Source of the DNA: Prosopocoilus inquinatus
Taxonomy: Eukaryota > Arthropoda > Insecta > Coleoptera > Lucanidae
DNA length: 64,000 nucleotides
Assembly (NCBI GenBank): GCA_036172665.1
Contig: CM069876.1
Location: forward strand, 36,053,001-36,117,000
Direction: 5' to 3'
Part shown: piece after piece, positions 36,101 to 51,100 of the stretch
How the letters are laid out: each line of letters starts with the position of its first letter
Position numbering within the stretch: the stretch's first letter is position 1
Made by a program: the position numbers and the translations under genes
Notes under the pieces: model-generated
Told to the model about the DNA's origin: nothing
Database searches by the model: none
Seen by the model: the letters and a program-made list of their open reading frames with translations, nothing else

Positions 36101-39100
36101 CTTTTTATTTACTTTTTCTCTGTACTACCTGTGGTTGACAGGTCGGACATTTATTTTGATTCACCCTGTACATATACTTCAGTTTTTTTTTAATATGGAG
36201 CTATTGTAATAACTGTTGTCTGTACTAATTATGTACATTTCCCCGAAAAAAGAATTCACAATTCGAACCTCATCATCACCACTTGCCTCACTACTGATCC
36301 GCCCAGGACGGGATCAAAAATTTATGGAGGCGCGTTTTGGTCTTTTTTGCATGTCGCGAGCCAACAACAATAACAAATCACCGACCAATCAATGCCGTGC
36401 ACTTCTTGGGTTAGTGTCCGAAACTTGTTTGTATGAGTGGTGAATATTAAAAAGTTGTCTGTTCTGAGCGCTCTGACATGCAAAAATTTTTAGCCGGAGC
36501 GATAAAATTCAGCGAACCTTTCGTGGCCGCGACAGAATGCAAAAAAAATTTATCTATGTTTCGAGTAGTACGTAAAAGTAACAATCAGCTGATAGCGTTA
36601 GAATGTAGGAGTTAAAAAGAACGTACCGCAACTTTCGGTGTCCATAAAAAAAAATAGTAGGTTTTTGTGTGTGAACAATTAAAAGAGAACGAAAAGCAAT
36701 GAAAATGTGCCAGTACTACGAGGTTCTAACTTAGGACCTTTTTTTTTTGTTTACGTTCATTAAGGTGCTGTAGACAATTTTTTGTTTGCACCTTTCAATT
36801 TATATTTATGTTAAATGTTACTCAGGTTGAGATCAGTTGGGTTGAATTGACTTTGACATTAGTTGAACTTCATCTTGATTTTTTAAAATTTTTACTTTTA
36901 ATTTTTCTTGTAATTTTTAATCTTTTACTTGTGTTAGATAAAGTTAGGTTGGTGGCAGTTGGGTTGGATTGAGCTTGAGATTTGTTGAGGTTAACTTTAA
37001 TTCGTGTACCTATAAATTTTAATATTTTTTTACTTTTAATTTTTTAAATATTTTTCAAAATTTTATGTATTTTTAAAAATTTTTACTTGCAGAATGGAGT
37101 GATCTTGAGGTTAAAGTTGAGATTCATTTTAATTTGTTTTAATATTTTAAAATTTTAATCGGGTTCAGTTGCTGGATGGAGTTTGTCCTTGACATTGGTC
37201 GAGCTTTGCTTTAATTGCCTTTTTTTACACTTTATATTTTTGTCTTTAATCGTTCTTTTTTTACATTTTTCATTTTTTATATTTTGCTTTAATCGAATAC
37301 AATTAGGTTGAGTTAGGATGACATTGTGATTTCTCGAGTCCATTTTCATATTTATATATTTTTTTAATATTTCTTTTTCTTCATTTTTTAATATTTATTT
37401 TTCTTCATTTTTTTACTTGGCTTGAATGGACTTAGGTTGAGTTCAGTTGGATTGGGGACCAACATTGAATTTTTGTTTTTTTATTTTTTATTTTTTTGCT
37501 GTTGTTAAATAAAATTGAGTTCTGTTGTTGGATCGAGTTTGGTTGACCTTGAAATTATTCGAGCGGCCCTTTAATCGTTTTTTAATCAACTTACTTTAGG
37601 GCCTTCCGCCAGGTTGCCACTTGTATCTTTCGGCTGTTATTTTATAATTTGTGATCAAATTGTATCTCTTTCAGGGAAAATAAAATGAATTATAAGACCA
37701 CACGTCGGCGTCGCTATATTTACATGTCTTTGAACTTTCTTTTAAGTTAGTTAATAAATTAATAATTAATACCTTGTAAATTAAGGACACTTTACTATTA
37801 AGCGTTCTTCATTTCTCGTCGTCCACGCTGTATGCCGTTGAAAACAAATTTCATTTGACATTTCCCAATTTGACTTTAAGGGATGCAGAAGCGTTCTGCG
37901 TGAATAATTTTCTATGAAAAACGATGATAAGAAGAAATTCCATTTGTAGCACACTTTTTGAACGACACTGTATATGAAAAAGTCGCAACGCAAAAAGGAA
38001 ACAAAATCCGACGAAGAAGATCGTTTCTAAAATTTAAATTGATCTATTTCAGCTTTTTAAAAAAATCATATTAATAAATAAGAGTAGTAACTAGAGATCG
38101 GAATCACTTATTTTGACGTCATCAATAAGAGTTCGTTTTGTAAAAACGAGTTTATTTTAAATAAATCTTTATTGCTTCATCTTTGCTGAAATATTTTGGG
38201 GAACTCCCAATTTCCAAATTGATTTGTGCAAATCCTTCACAATACGTCACAGTGTTGCCAACTCATCAAATGTCAAAATTCGATGCTTAATCCGATTTGA
38301 CGGTTAACAATAATATATAAATAAGTAAAACTGGACTAAAAGACTTATAAAACTGCATTACCAAAAGCAGCGACGTAAAACATTATTTAGTTTTTTTTTT
38401 TTGTTTATGGATTACCTAGCAAGAATATATCACCTTGGTTTTGAATTAACCAATTTTTTTCTTTCTGTTTTTGATTTTCTATATTTCTTTCGTCGTAAGG
38501 TTTTTTTTAAAATTTTTATATCTCTTTTTTTTCCTGTTGAAGTTACCGATTTTTTCCATTTCTATTAATTTTTCCGAAAAAACGAAAATTCTTCTATTTT
38601 ATTTTAATGTTTGTTAATTTTTGTCGTTTATATAACAAAATATATTATAAAAAAGAAGGTTCATCTTGAGTTATTTTTTCTTTTTAGTTTTAATTATTTG
38701 CATTTTAAATTTTTGGTTGTATTGAAATAGCCTTGAGTTGGATTGAACTGAATTTTAATTGCTTTAATTTTTTTAAGTTTGTTTCTTGCTTTGAGATTTC
38801 TAGATTTTGAGTTTTAATTCCTTAATTTTCAGTTCAATTTTTATGTTTTTGGATCTGAATTTTGCTTGGGTTCAAATCAAGTTATAAGAAGTTGAGTTTG
38901 GTTGACCTTAATTCCAATTGAGTTGCAAATTTTTGGTGTTTTGAGGCTTTGCATTTTTTAAGTTTTAATTTTTTTATAATTTTAATTGTTATTTCGGTTG
39001 AGTCAAGTTAATTTCTTTTAAGCAGAGACAGATTGCTTGGGTTGGAGGCCAATTGAATTTTGTGTTTTTTTTTTCGAGTTATTTTTAATTGATTTTCATT

Positions 39101-42100
39101 TTCTTTTGAATTGAATTTTGAGTTGCAACTCTGTAGTTGACCGCCTTTTTGTTTTTTTTTCGTTCTTTCTCTTTCTGTTGTATCTGAATTGTTTGTTGTG
39201 CTTTGATCTGTTGAAATCCAATTATTTTTTTGTTGCTTGTTGTTTTTCGTTTTTTGTACTTTCTTTTCCTTTCTTTTCGTTCTGTTTCTTATTAAATTTA
39301 AGGATGCGGTTTGAAATTTGGGTTTTCATTTTTTTAATAAGCGATTTGTGTATTAAAAAAATAATTCAAATCAACTTCTTAAAAAATACAAGAAATTATG
39401 TGACATTCGCTTTTCGCATTAACAATAATGCATTTGTTTTCAGATGTTTCGTCGCTTTTATTTTTCTTTTGTTTTTGAATGAAGTTTTTGTTTTACTTTT
39501 TTAAATTTTGCTGTAATTTGTTTTGAATTAACCAATTTTCTTTCTGTTTATTTTCTATATTTCTTTCCTCGTAAGGTATTTTTTCTTTTTCTAACTCTTC
39601 TTTTTTCTGTTGAAGTTACTTTATTATCCATTTCTATTAATTTTTCTGAAAAACTGAAAATTCTTCTTTTTATTTTAATTTTTGTCATTTATGTAAAAAA
39701 AGATATATTATAAAAAAAATTTCTGCACTCCTGTCTTTTCATGAACTTTACAATATTCCTTTGTTTTTTTTTTTTTTTTTGATAATTTCGAATTACTATT
39801 ATGTCTTGAATGTATATTGTTAACTATTTTTAGTCGTTTGTGATTTTTGTTTGTTTTTCATAACGTGTCGTAATTTGTTTTTATTATTCTCGTCGGGACT
39901 TTTTTTATCTTTTCCAATTTTATTTGAATTGAATTTCTCGATTATCGAAAACGTTCTCTATTTTTGTATTTTGTTATTTGTTTTTCTTTTTCTTTTTCTT
40001 TTTATTGTCTACCTTTTTCTCGAAAATTAATTAATTATAATTTCTTTTTTGTTTTTATTATTTAGCGTTTATGCCTTTTTTAAATAAAATAATCAGAAAT
40101 TTTCAGCTCTCCTCTTACTTCACGAATCATTACAATTGTTTTTCAGTTTTTTTTTAAATTTTCCTTTCGTAAATATTATTGTGATTTTACTTTGTTAGTT
40201 TGTTTTTTTCTTCTGAATTTCCAATTACTATTACGTCTTTAATGTGTACTGTTTACTATTTTTTTTTTAATTTTAAATCTATAATTCATATGGTGTTTTA
40301 TTTATACAATAATTCGTTGGGAATTTTCATTTTTTTTTCTCTTTTCTCGACTGTCAAAAAGTTTCTTAATTTTGATTTTGTTTTAAATTGTCTTTTATTT
40401 GTTTTGTTTCTGATTGTTAACCCATTTTCTTTTTTTCTATCTTTTTCGGGTAGAATGTTAGGTTTGTCTTTTATTTTCTATTTAGTTAATAAAGTTTTTT
40501 TATAAGGAAGAAAAAATTTATTTTTCGTTCAAAATCGAAAATTACTCCCACGCATACGATTTTGAAGATGAAATCGTATAGCCTAATATCAACAGCTAAA
40601 ATAATCGTACGGTTGGCAACAGTGGTGCGGACATCCGGTATGACAAGGATACAGATACGAGTACGCCGCGCAGTAATGACGTTGAAATATGAGATTCCGT
40701 TCATTAGATATAACCAAGGAGCGGATGACCTGAGGTTTTACTTAAGGTTATTCAAACAGTAATCATTATTTTATAATTATTTTTATGGAATCTTGTAAGT
40801 AAATTTAATTTATATTATATATACATTCATTCAACGACTTATAAGGTCACGGGCAATGCAAATCGCCTGCATTCATCATCAAAAACCTCAATTCCGCCGC
40901 TCACTAGTTATAACGCTGTACATATAAGCATTATAATAAATAAGTAATGTGAAGATAGATGCTTCAAACAAGATTTTAAATAAAAGTATAGATTGTGAAG
41001 AGAAAAAGATCCCAAGATAGAACCTCGCAGCACTCCAGAATGAAAACTTCTAGAGACCAAAGTCTAAAAAAAAAGGTTAGTGCAAGGCAGGGTCTTGTTT
41101 ACCATTCTCCAAGAGCACCCTAACGAAAAAAAAATCCAATTTTTGATATTTATGATCGGCCTTAATTACCGTTTCTTATTTTTGTCGAAACGAAAAAAAT
41201 CTTCTTGTTTTATTAATTTTTAATTTATTTTCCCAACTTTTAAAACCCAAGGTTTCATAGGCGTACTTGACGCTTATTTTTTTATAACGAAAGGACATCG
41301 CTGTGTATGAAACACTTCCTTGTGTGCGCTCGGTATGCAATGCCAGCTTCAGATTTCATTTAATTACTAAATTATGCAATAAAATCTCGTGAATTGTTTC
41401 AAGGATGTCTTTTCTTAATACGCAAACGTACATTATAGTAAGTACCCCCCTCCCCCTCACACCCGATTTACAAAATTGTTTACTGTTTGGCTCGGCTTAC
41501 GTACCTCCGGTTGGTGTTCTGGCTCGCCTGCTTCCGGTTTCTGAAGATTGAGACCTGGAAAAGAGAAAGAAAACAAGAGAGTTAATTTTCGTTGCATAAT
41601 CGCTGAGTAATTTATGTCAATAAAACTTGCGGTTATCATCTTTGTTTTCAGCTTTTAAAACACGTCCTTCGTGATTTACGCCGCAATAAAAGATGTTTCG
41701 AGATAAGGAAAACGCAATGAAAATTAACTAAAAAAGTTTTTTATCTTTGAGTCAATGAAACGTAACATTTTAAAAGTAAAATAAAAATACTACGTGTTTC
41801 TCAAGGTGACAAAAACGTTTAATTATTAAAATTTTAGCTAATATGCAACTATGAAAGCATGTTTCGGCCACTTTGTCAAAAATAACTGTCGAAGCAGGCA
41901 ACCCAATTGACAGATTTGCTGGTGGTGTTGCCTAACATCCATTTTTTTTGTGTTCGTTCCTCATGAAAGATAATCCAAAACTTTGGGTGAAATGATTTTT
42001 TTTACTTTTGTTAGATGGGAATAGCTTTGAGTTGAGTTGGGCTGAATTTTAATTGTTTTGATTATTCATTTTATTTCTTGTTTTGAGGTTTTTAAAATTT

Positions 42101-45100
42101 TGAGTTTTAATTTCTTAGATTTAACTTAAGTTATATTTTTTGCTTGGATTGATTCAAGTTAATTTCTGTTTTGGGTTTTAATTTCTTCCTTTTAACTTCC
42201 CAAGTTATGGTTTTTAAAAATGTTTAGGTTCTAATTTTGCTTGGGTTGAATCGAGTTGAGTTCGGTTGGCCTTAATTCCAATTCTTTCTTGTGTTTTAAT
42301 ATTCTTAAGCTTTAATTTTTGATAATTTAATTTTTTTGCTTGGGTTGAGTCAAGTTTCTTTTGAGGAGAAACAGATTGCTTGTACTAGAAGCGATTGAGC
42401 ATATTTTGAGCTATTTTTTTTATTGATTTTTATTTATTTTCTCTTGTTTTCTGGATAGAGCTGAGTTTGGTTGATCTTGAGTTATTTTTGTTTTAATTTC
42501 AGTTATTTTCATTTTACATTTTTTACTTGGGCAGGGTTGGAATAACTGAGTCCAACTGGACTGAATTGTAATAGTTTTGATTTTTAAATTTTTTTCTTGC
42601 TTTGAGGTTTTTTAAGTTTTGAGTTTAAGGGCCGTTTTCATAATCAGACTTTAAATTTAAAGTTACTTTAACTTAAAAAAAATACATTTGTTTCTCTATA
42701 CTTAAAGTGACGTTAAAATAAAGCTTCCTTAAACTCTGATTATGAAAATGGCCGTTAATTTCTTAGATTTAACTTCCCAAGTTACAGTTTTTTAACGTTC
42801 TTTTTTTGGGTCTCAATTTTGCTTGGGTTGATTCAAATAGAAATAGTGAAATAGAGTGCTTGTACTTGAGTTATTTTTAATTGATTTTCTTTTTCTTTCT
42901 TGTTTTCTGGTTGATCTTCAGAGTTTTTTTGTTTAGTTTTAATTATATTCATTTTAATTTTTTACTTAAATTGGGTTGGAATATACTTGAGTTGCGTTGA
43001 ATTGAATTTTTATTGTTTTGATTTTTTTAAATTTGTTCCTTGTTTTGAGATTTCTACATTTTTCAGTTTTAATTCCTTAGTTTTGAGTTTAATTTTTATG
43101 TATTTGGGTCTTCATTTTGCTTGGGTTTAAATCAAGTTGCAACAAATTGAGTTCGGTTGACCTTCATTCCAATTGAGTTGGAAATTTTTGGGATTTGGAG
43201 GCCTTGAATTTTTTAAGTTTTAATTTTTTATAATTTTAATTGCAACTTCGGTGGAGTCAAGTTAATTTCTTTTAAGTAGAGGTAGATTGCTTGGGTTGGA
43301 GGTCAATTAAGTTTTGTGTTTTTTTTTCGATTATTTTTAATTGATTTTTATTTGCTTTCTTATTTTCTGGATTTAATTATTTTCATTTTAAATTTTTTAC
43401 TTGGATCGGGTTGGAATAGCCTTCAGTTGGATTGAACTGAATTTTAATTGTTTTAATTTTTTTAAAGTTTGTTTCATGTTCTGAGATTTCTAAAATTTTG
43501 TTTGTTGATTTTCTGCAAGAGTTTAATAACACAATTGAAATGCGTACGGAAATCGTGCAATTACTCTTTTTTATTGCTTACGTGATTATAAACAAGTTAT
43601 TAAACTCTTGCAGAAAGTCAAACAGATTGTAAAAGTCACAACCTTCACAAAGCGCTATCTAACAAGCATAATCTAAAATACTTACAAGTTTAGGTAACAG
43701 TTTGCCATTATTTTTAATTTAGAAAAGAAATCGAAAATTCAAAAAACAAACGCAAATATAATATAATATAAAAAAGTTTAATAAGTTGTTTACAATCACG
43801 TCAGCAATAAAAAAGAGTAATTGCACGATTTCTGTTCGCATTTCAATTGTGTTTTAGATTTACAAGGGAAAACCTTAAAATGAAGTTAATCGTCTTGTGC
43901 CTTTTGAACTTTCATTTTGAAAATGACGGCAAGTTCTTGAATTGCTTGATTTTATTAATCTTATCGCATTTCAATTGTTTTTTTTTTTTAATTTACCGCC
44001 AACCGCACCTTAACGTCAATTGTTTTTTTAACTGAAATGCCAAATTATTTTGGAATCTCGTCGTTAGATGACGCTTTGCGAAGCTTCTTCAAGATGGTTC
44101 GGTTTTCTCACGTTTTCTGCAAGAATTTGATCACTTTTTTTAAATTTACGCGAGCAGTGAAAGAAGAAGAATCGCATTAATTAATGTTATAGGATCATCT
44201 ATAGCATGCCTAAATACAAATAATAAAATTTTGAGTATGTAAACACGAAAATTATTCAATGCAAATCAATGTGCGACCGTTTCCCTACAAAGACATAAGA
44301 GAGTTTTTAATTTGACCTAATTTTCGCTTTGGTTGTTCTTTTAAGTATCAAATTATCAAATTGCATTTATTTTGGAAATCGAAACGCAAAAGTTTCCACA
44401 GATCGGATTTCAAGCCACTTTCATTCAAGCTGATACGCCTCAATTATTTCGGTATGTGGGCCAGCGATTGAATAAGTAAACAAATAACACTAGTAGGACG
44501 GACAAGTTGCATGGAACATTCGAGTTAACCGGTTGGAAAATTCAGCCATTTCTCAAAAAAATAAAAATAAAAAATTACTACTCCAATTTGTCTTGCATGC
44601 ATCGCCGGTATTTGGGTCGAGTACCTGTTTTCTTGAGCAACCGAGATTAAGTGATGATAAGATTCTCGGTTTATTTAATTTAATCTATGAGAATGGTTAT
44701 TAAAGTCGCAAGTTGTAACCCTAACTCAAGATTCATTTTTCTTCTGTATGGTATGATCTATTTTTCTTCCATGATTCTTCTTACGTTCTCCTTTTAAAGC
44801 ACTTCAAGTTTCTCTTATTCACTCTTGCTAAGACTGAACCCACACTGGTGAAGCAAAAACGTTTTCATGCAAAAAGTTTTTACACATTTTGGCCAGCCAC
44901 AAACGGATGAAAAGAAAAGATTTTGGGACAAAACCATGATAGAATGGTTCTTTGAAAAATATTTTACCTCTGACACATAAATCAAAGACCACGCTTTAGT
45001 CTTTTCATCTCTTATTAACTTTAGTCGTTGATTCATTCCCGTAGTTATAATTGAATCGATGAGTGCATAATCGTGTTCAGTCCAAATTTACTGCGTTGAG

Positions 45101-48100
45101 AAAACAACAAACAACTTTGCAGATGTTTATTTTAAGTGAATTATTGGTTTAAAATTCTTGCAGATAAGGATATCTGAAGGCTCCTGAAGCCAATAATTAC
45201 TTAAAATAAAAAATCAGGAATTAATCAAGGGTTAAAGTTAATCAGAGATGAAAAGATCGGGCCTTAATCGTATTGATGACAAAGGAAATCTCTTTCTCTT
45301 TCAGTGATGTAACTTCAACACGCTTTCAGTAAAAACGTGCAACTGTCTTGGTGTGCTTAAACTGCTTTTGTTTTGATGTATTTGTATTTGCTTAGATCTA
45401 TGAAAACCATCGAAAGAAACAACACTTTCTAACAAATTAACGTCAAAAACGTCTTGTAGAAAATATTGATTTGCTTTATCAGTGTGGGAGCAGCCTAAGT
45501 GTCCATGTTGCATTAGGGTATATACACATTGCCACAGGATACATCGTGATCATGACACCTAAGATTTATTATTTTACTAAATTGATTATGATTAAAATTT
45601 TATGTTTTGATGCGTGACAGTCTAGATTTGCTAAAAGTGTGAGATACTAGAGTTGTTCATAGAGCAATTTCCGGACCAGAGTTTGAAACCGTCAAACAAA
45701 AGCATTCATTCATTCATCAATTATTCATCCATCAGCTGATGAGGGTGTTAAAATCGGTTATTACTTCTTTGATCAACTGGTTTTGACGATTTAAAATTAC
45801 CCACATATAATAACCTAATAAGTGTTGGGGCCCACCTAAATAATAGATAGTTCATTAATCATTGCAAGAACGCCCCTCATCTAGGTTTGCCGACATCAAA
45901 GATTCATAAATCGGGACATTACTTACCTCTGAAAAAATCATTAATTTTCACTGGAAGCAAACGACGAAAAACCAAATTGTTTCAACTATATCGAATATTA
46001 TACTATTTTAATATTCTACTTAACCGTATTCGGGTTGGCGACACTGGCCCCAATAATGAAAGATCGTTAAAAGAAAAGTGGCTTTTATCAAAAACGTAAT
46101 CAAAAGACGATCGAGTGATAAACATTACATACAAAAAAAAGGTTTTCTTTCTAGAAATACACGAAATATGTTCTAAACAAATACAGGAACAAATACGATC
46201 GATAGCAAAAAAGGAAACTATTTTTTTTTGTTAAAAAAGAGAGGAGGTATTTTTTTTTCGTTTTCCTTTTGTTTTTTCGAATTTTCTAAACGATATTTGT
46301 GAAAAAATCTTTTATACAGTCGCGATCAATCGAATCGAGACCGATTGACAGTTTCATAACCCTTACTGTCAGCGTTAATAACGGCGCAGTTAGCTTACAG
46401 CGGTCTCGATTAGGTTGATCACGACTGTATCTATCGGTGTTGAGAAATTGATTGCTCTAGAGCATTCACAGAGTATTCCCGTGTTGTTTTAACGTTATAT
46501 AATAACAAAGGACGGAGATACTCTCAGAGGGCTCTAGATCAATGAATTAAAAACGCTTTAAGAAGTTTATAACGGTTCCCACCGCTGCCACCATGAAAAT
46601 AATAATTTGCGGTTATAAAAAAAAAAAACTGTCAACTGTACTGTCCAATCTTGGAAGGTTTTGAAATTTGTGGATTTCTGACGATGTAAAAATGTCAAAA
46701 TTTCGAATAAAAATTGTTTACTAAGGCTAGATCTCTGGAAGTGATTAATTGGCCGATTAGCTTAACTAATGATTAGAATGTGACATGCCAAGCTGTACGT
46801 CACACACACCATCACAATCTAAGTCATAGTTAAACTCATCGACTCATTGTTCGCTTCCGTCTTAAAATTAAAATAAACATATTCGAATTGACTAAAATTT
46901 ATCGAAAATTTCAATACAAAGCCGTCATATAGTAACAAAATCATTAAATTGGCAACAGTGCGCGGTGTGAACGTACCGGAACACAGAATTACAATTTATG
47001 ATGCAGAAAACGTGTGAAAGGTTGCGTAATTTTATTTAATTTTTGGAATTTGTGAAGTGCAGGACAAATCTCATCCCGTGTGAATCTCCTGCGGTGCGTG
47101 GAACAAAAGCTGCGAATCCGGGGCATCCCGGAAAATTCTGGACGATTTGCAACTCTACCCACGTTTATTTACACATGGCTTACGTCTAACTCTTGATTGT
47201 ATTGTTAACTTACTTGCATGACTCATATTTTTTAGTTTTCTAAAATCTGTCACTTGCAGATTTTATCCGATTTTTTGTTTCCCTTGATTTTTTTTAAAAT
47301 TCTTAAATGTGAGGAGTTTTTTGTTTTTTATTTTTTGACAATAATTTCCTGCAAGAGTTTTCAAACATTTTCCTCCTTTTCATTTTGATCTCTTTTTGCC
47401 TTTATTGAGCATTCCACACCGATTCATTCTCTCTTTTAAAGTGTTTTCTTTTTTGATTCCTAGATTTCTTCAATTTGCTACTCTAAGTCTTTTTTCATTT
47501 CTTCCTTTTTGCTTTCTCTCTCCTTTTCGTGCAACAGATCTAAGCTTTTTCCTTTCCTATTTAAACCTAACAATATTTTGATCAGACATTGGTTTTCTTT
47601 TGAAATGCTCCAATTTTAACCACCTTCTTATTACATTGTTCACTTTCATCTCATAAGTGTAGTCATGGGCGTAGCCAAGGTGGGGTCCACCCTTAGCTCA
47701 CGAGGCAAAAAATATCTATTTCAGTTTTCTCTCTCACTTAATTTATAAAATAAAAAGGATAGGTGCAGGTACACGTAATGTACGAGGGTGGTTCGAATTT
47801 GAACTGCATTTTTTTTAGGTGCAATTAAAGAACCACTGCGAAATGGTTTTATGTTTATCATACTGGACACCTTAGCTGACGTCATAAACAATTACAACTT
47901 GTTGTATCAACATTGTCAGTTTTATTAACCATAAAGTGTTTTCAGTAATTTCAGTTGTCCAACATGTAATTTTTCAATTTGTTTTTAATGATGGTGCTAA
48001 ACCAACAGAAATTAAAAAACTGCGGAAGCGGTTTGAAGAAGAGTGTTTATCTCTTAGATAATTTTTTTTTTTGTAAATCTTTGCTTGCACGAACGCATAA

Positions 48101-51100
48101 CAAATATGCTGCAAATATTCAAAAAGTTATGCTCTACACAATAAATTTATTATTATCTAAAATAATTCAATTTCTAAAATAATTCAGGGCCAGGAAAACA
48201 GAGAGTACGTAGAGGTCGCTTTTTGTGATCTGCACAAAGCCTTAAATTGCGTTTCAGATGATATACTGCTACAGACACTTGAACTCTAAAATTTCAGGGA
48301 AACCAGTCCACTGCTTTTAAAGTTTTGCCTTGCAAATAGGAAACAACATACTGTAATCAATATTAAGCTGTCAGTTTTGTCGATAATAAAAGGCGGTTTC
48401 CCTCGGGACTCTGTCTTAGGACCTATCCTTTTCTTAATTTATATCAATGACTTAAAGTCTGCAATTCCATTGCAAGATCTTGTTCTATTTGCTGCTGACA
48501 CAACCGTAATGACTGCTGATCAGGATATTCCAACTGTTCTAAATCAATTAGATACTAGTATAAGTGACCTCAATACTTGCATGGGTGAGAATCCTTTTTC
48601 TTTCATTCAATCATAAGAATACTTTGAATAAAATGTTATTTACTCATCGTTCATTAAATGAATACAAAAACCCAGTTTCGGTGAAATTCCCAGGTTGGTC
48701 GTCCCATTGGTCAATCCACATCGTTTAAAAAAATTCTAAAAACATTTTTCTTCTGCGGAGCTCAAAAACCTCAATTAACCAAAAGGTCTTCCTCGAATTT
48801 TCGGATTACAGAGGAAAACTTTAAGAATAATTTCTGGACTTGGATTTCAGGATGATGTAAAATAAAAATTTATAGAATTTGGTTTATTAACACTACCTTC
48901 CCTACTGTTAAATTTGAATACTACTCTTTACAACGTAATTTGCATGTTTTCATTACAAGACATATCTCTTATTTATTGATTATAAATAAACGTTTACGAA
49001 GCAGTAAAAATAGTTGCAACTATTTTGGACCTACTTTTTACAATATCTGGCCCAATGAAAAAAGGATTTTGCTCTATCAGTTTTCAGCGAAATTATAAAA
49101 TCTTTTTTTTTATAAAAAAAAGTCATTCTACATTGTAAAAGAATTACGTGATATTTTCACCCACCATTTATTTTTATTTCTTTTTAATTCCGACAGTAAT
49201 ATTCATTTAACGCTCAGGTGTGACTGATTGCTTATGTGCCTTTGATTCACTTTTCTCTAATTTATTGACCTATGCTATACCGAAGCAAACCCAGATCTTT
49301 TTACTTGCCCAGGCTCTTTGTTGCTCTACATGAATCCACTACGAAATGGAAAGAACGTCTTCAATCGGTGTTTTGTATACCTTTGATTCGTTTTTTAACA
49401 TACTTTTCCATTTGAACTCTGATTTTCGTGCAGTTTATCTTTTACGACCTATTAACTTTACAATTCCAAAAAAGAATATTTTTTTAACTCGATTTTGAAT
49501 TTCGTTTTCGTTCCATTTACAAATTCCTTTTAAATTTTTGTACTTGGTATGTTATCGGAGTTATTAGATATAAATACGTCGAATTTTTTTGTATACTCGT
49601 ACAGGCATTATCAGCGCAGTGTTTCGAGCAAAAAAAATAATTAAAGAACTCCAATTTTCTGAACTCTCTGTTTTTTTTTTCGAAACGTGCGCACTTGCTT
49701 CCTTATCGCGAGGCAAAAGTGAAAGCGGAAAATTTTTTCGCAATTCTGCCTCAACCTTGCCGACATTTTCAGATATGTAAGTCCGACGCAGAAGCAAAGT
49801 TCGTGGTGAATTGCAATTTATAAACAATGTGTCGTTATTGCTAGATTAGATAATTGTTGCCGGCGATAATTTCAATTGCACACGAAAAAGCCAAGTAAAT
49901 TACAGAGGAGGAGATCTCCTACTGTGAGCCCTCGTCGATTGAACGATACCATCATTCATGATAGTCATCGAAAAAAAAAGATTTTATTAATGGAATTCAC
50001 AAAGTGTAGTTCTGTTTCACTTGCAAAATTATTATGGTTTAGTAATGATTGATTTGCAATACGGAAGAAATCATAAGTAAGTTGCAAACATACCGGTGTG
50101 ACGTAGTGGGTTTGTCATCAATCATCGATCATCAATCACCAACGAACAATAGGTTTAATACTTCGGTATCTATTGATGTGATAAATACTAATACACGTAC
50201 AATTTTTTTGGATATTGCCAAATTAAATTGATTAAATAAATTCAACCCAACCCTGGCCTCTCTTAGATTACCTACCCTAATTCTTGTACGCATTACGTAC
50301 AAAATTTGTTTCCATTTCTTAAATTAAAAAAATTAATAATTGAAATCTTGTGCTCTATCTCAAAACCATATCTACATCTACTATCTATCTATGAAAATTG
50401 TAAGTACAAAGTTTTTTTAATCTCGAACCGGACAGAAATATGAAATATGAAGGGAACGAAGCTATAAATCAATAGCGAAACGTTGAGTGTGTTCCCTTCA
50501 TATTTCTGTCCGGTTCGAGATTAAAAAAAACTTTGCACTTACAAATATTTACTGTAGAAAAAACAAACCAAACAAATCTTGCCTTTGGTTGCCCTATTTT
50601 TTTTAAGGTATACATAGACGCGTCAGTGTGTCAGTGTCAACAAATAAATAAGTTTCATTGATTGGGCAGTGCAAAATACATAATAAAACTCCGCGAATAA
50701 ATTAAATTTGATTGGCCGGCCTTGGTCCACTTTCTTTGATTGTTTAACATTTTCTGATCTTTGGGTTTGATTTGCGTTCGTTCCACTTTTACTTTTTTTT
50801 TCACTTCACGCCAACGTACAACGTCGTAACGCAAAAAAAGGACTCTAACCAACTAATTTTTGAAAGTGCAACCGCGACTATTTTGTTGCTTAACTAAAAA
50901 AAAAGAAAAACCAACAACAAAAGAAGAAAAAAAACTGTAAATTGCAGGAAATCAAATCGCTAATCACGTTTGATGACATCGAATAATAGCTCGTTGCGAA
51001 AAACACGGGGTTTAAACGGATTATACTTTATCGTTTTCATTGAATTATATTAATACGACTTCATTAAATAAAAAAATAATCGTTATCGAACTTGATATCT

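Noticed and set aside
36216..36443. 75-codon plus-strand frame with relatively balanced composition
   Set aside because: No splice sites, no homology recognised and no initiation context; likely chance.
38251..40624. Possible further hAT element bounded by CAGTGTTGCCAAC and GTTGGCAACAGTG
   Set aside because: The end motifs are inverted but no 8-bp target duplication could be found in any register; only the short motif matches.
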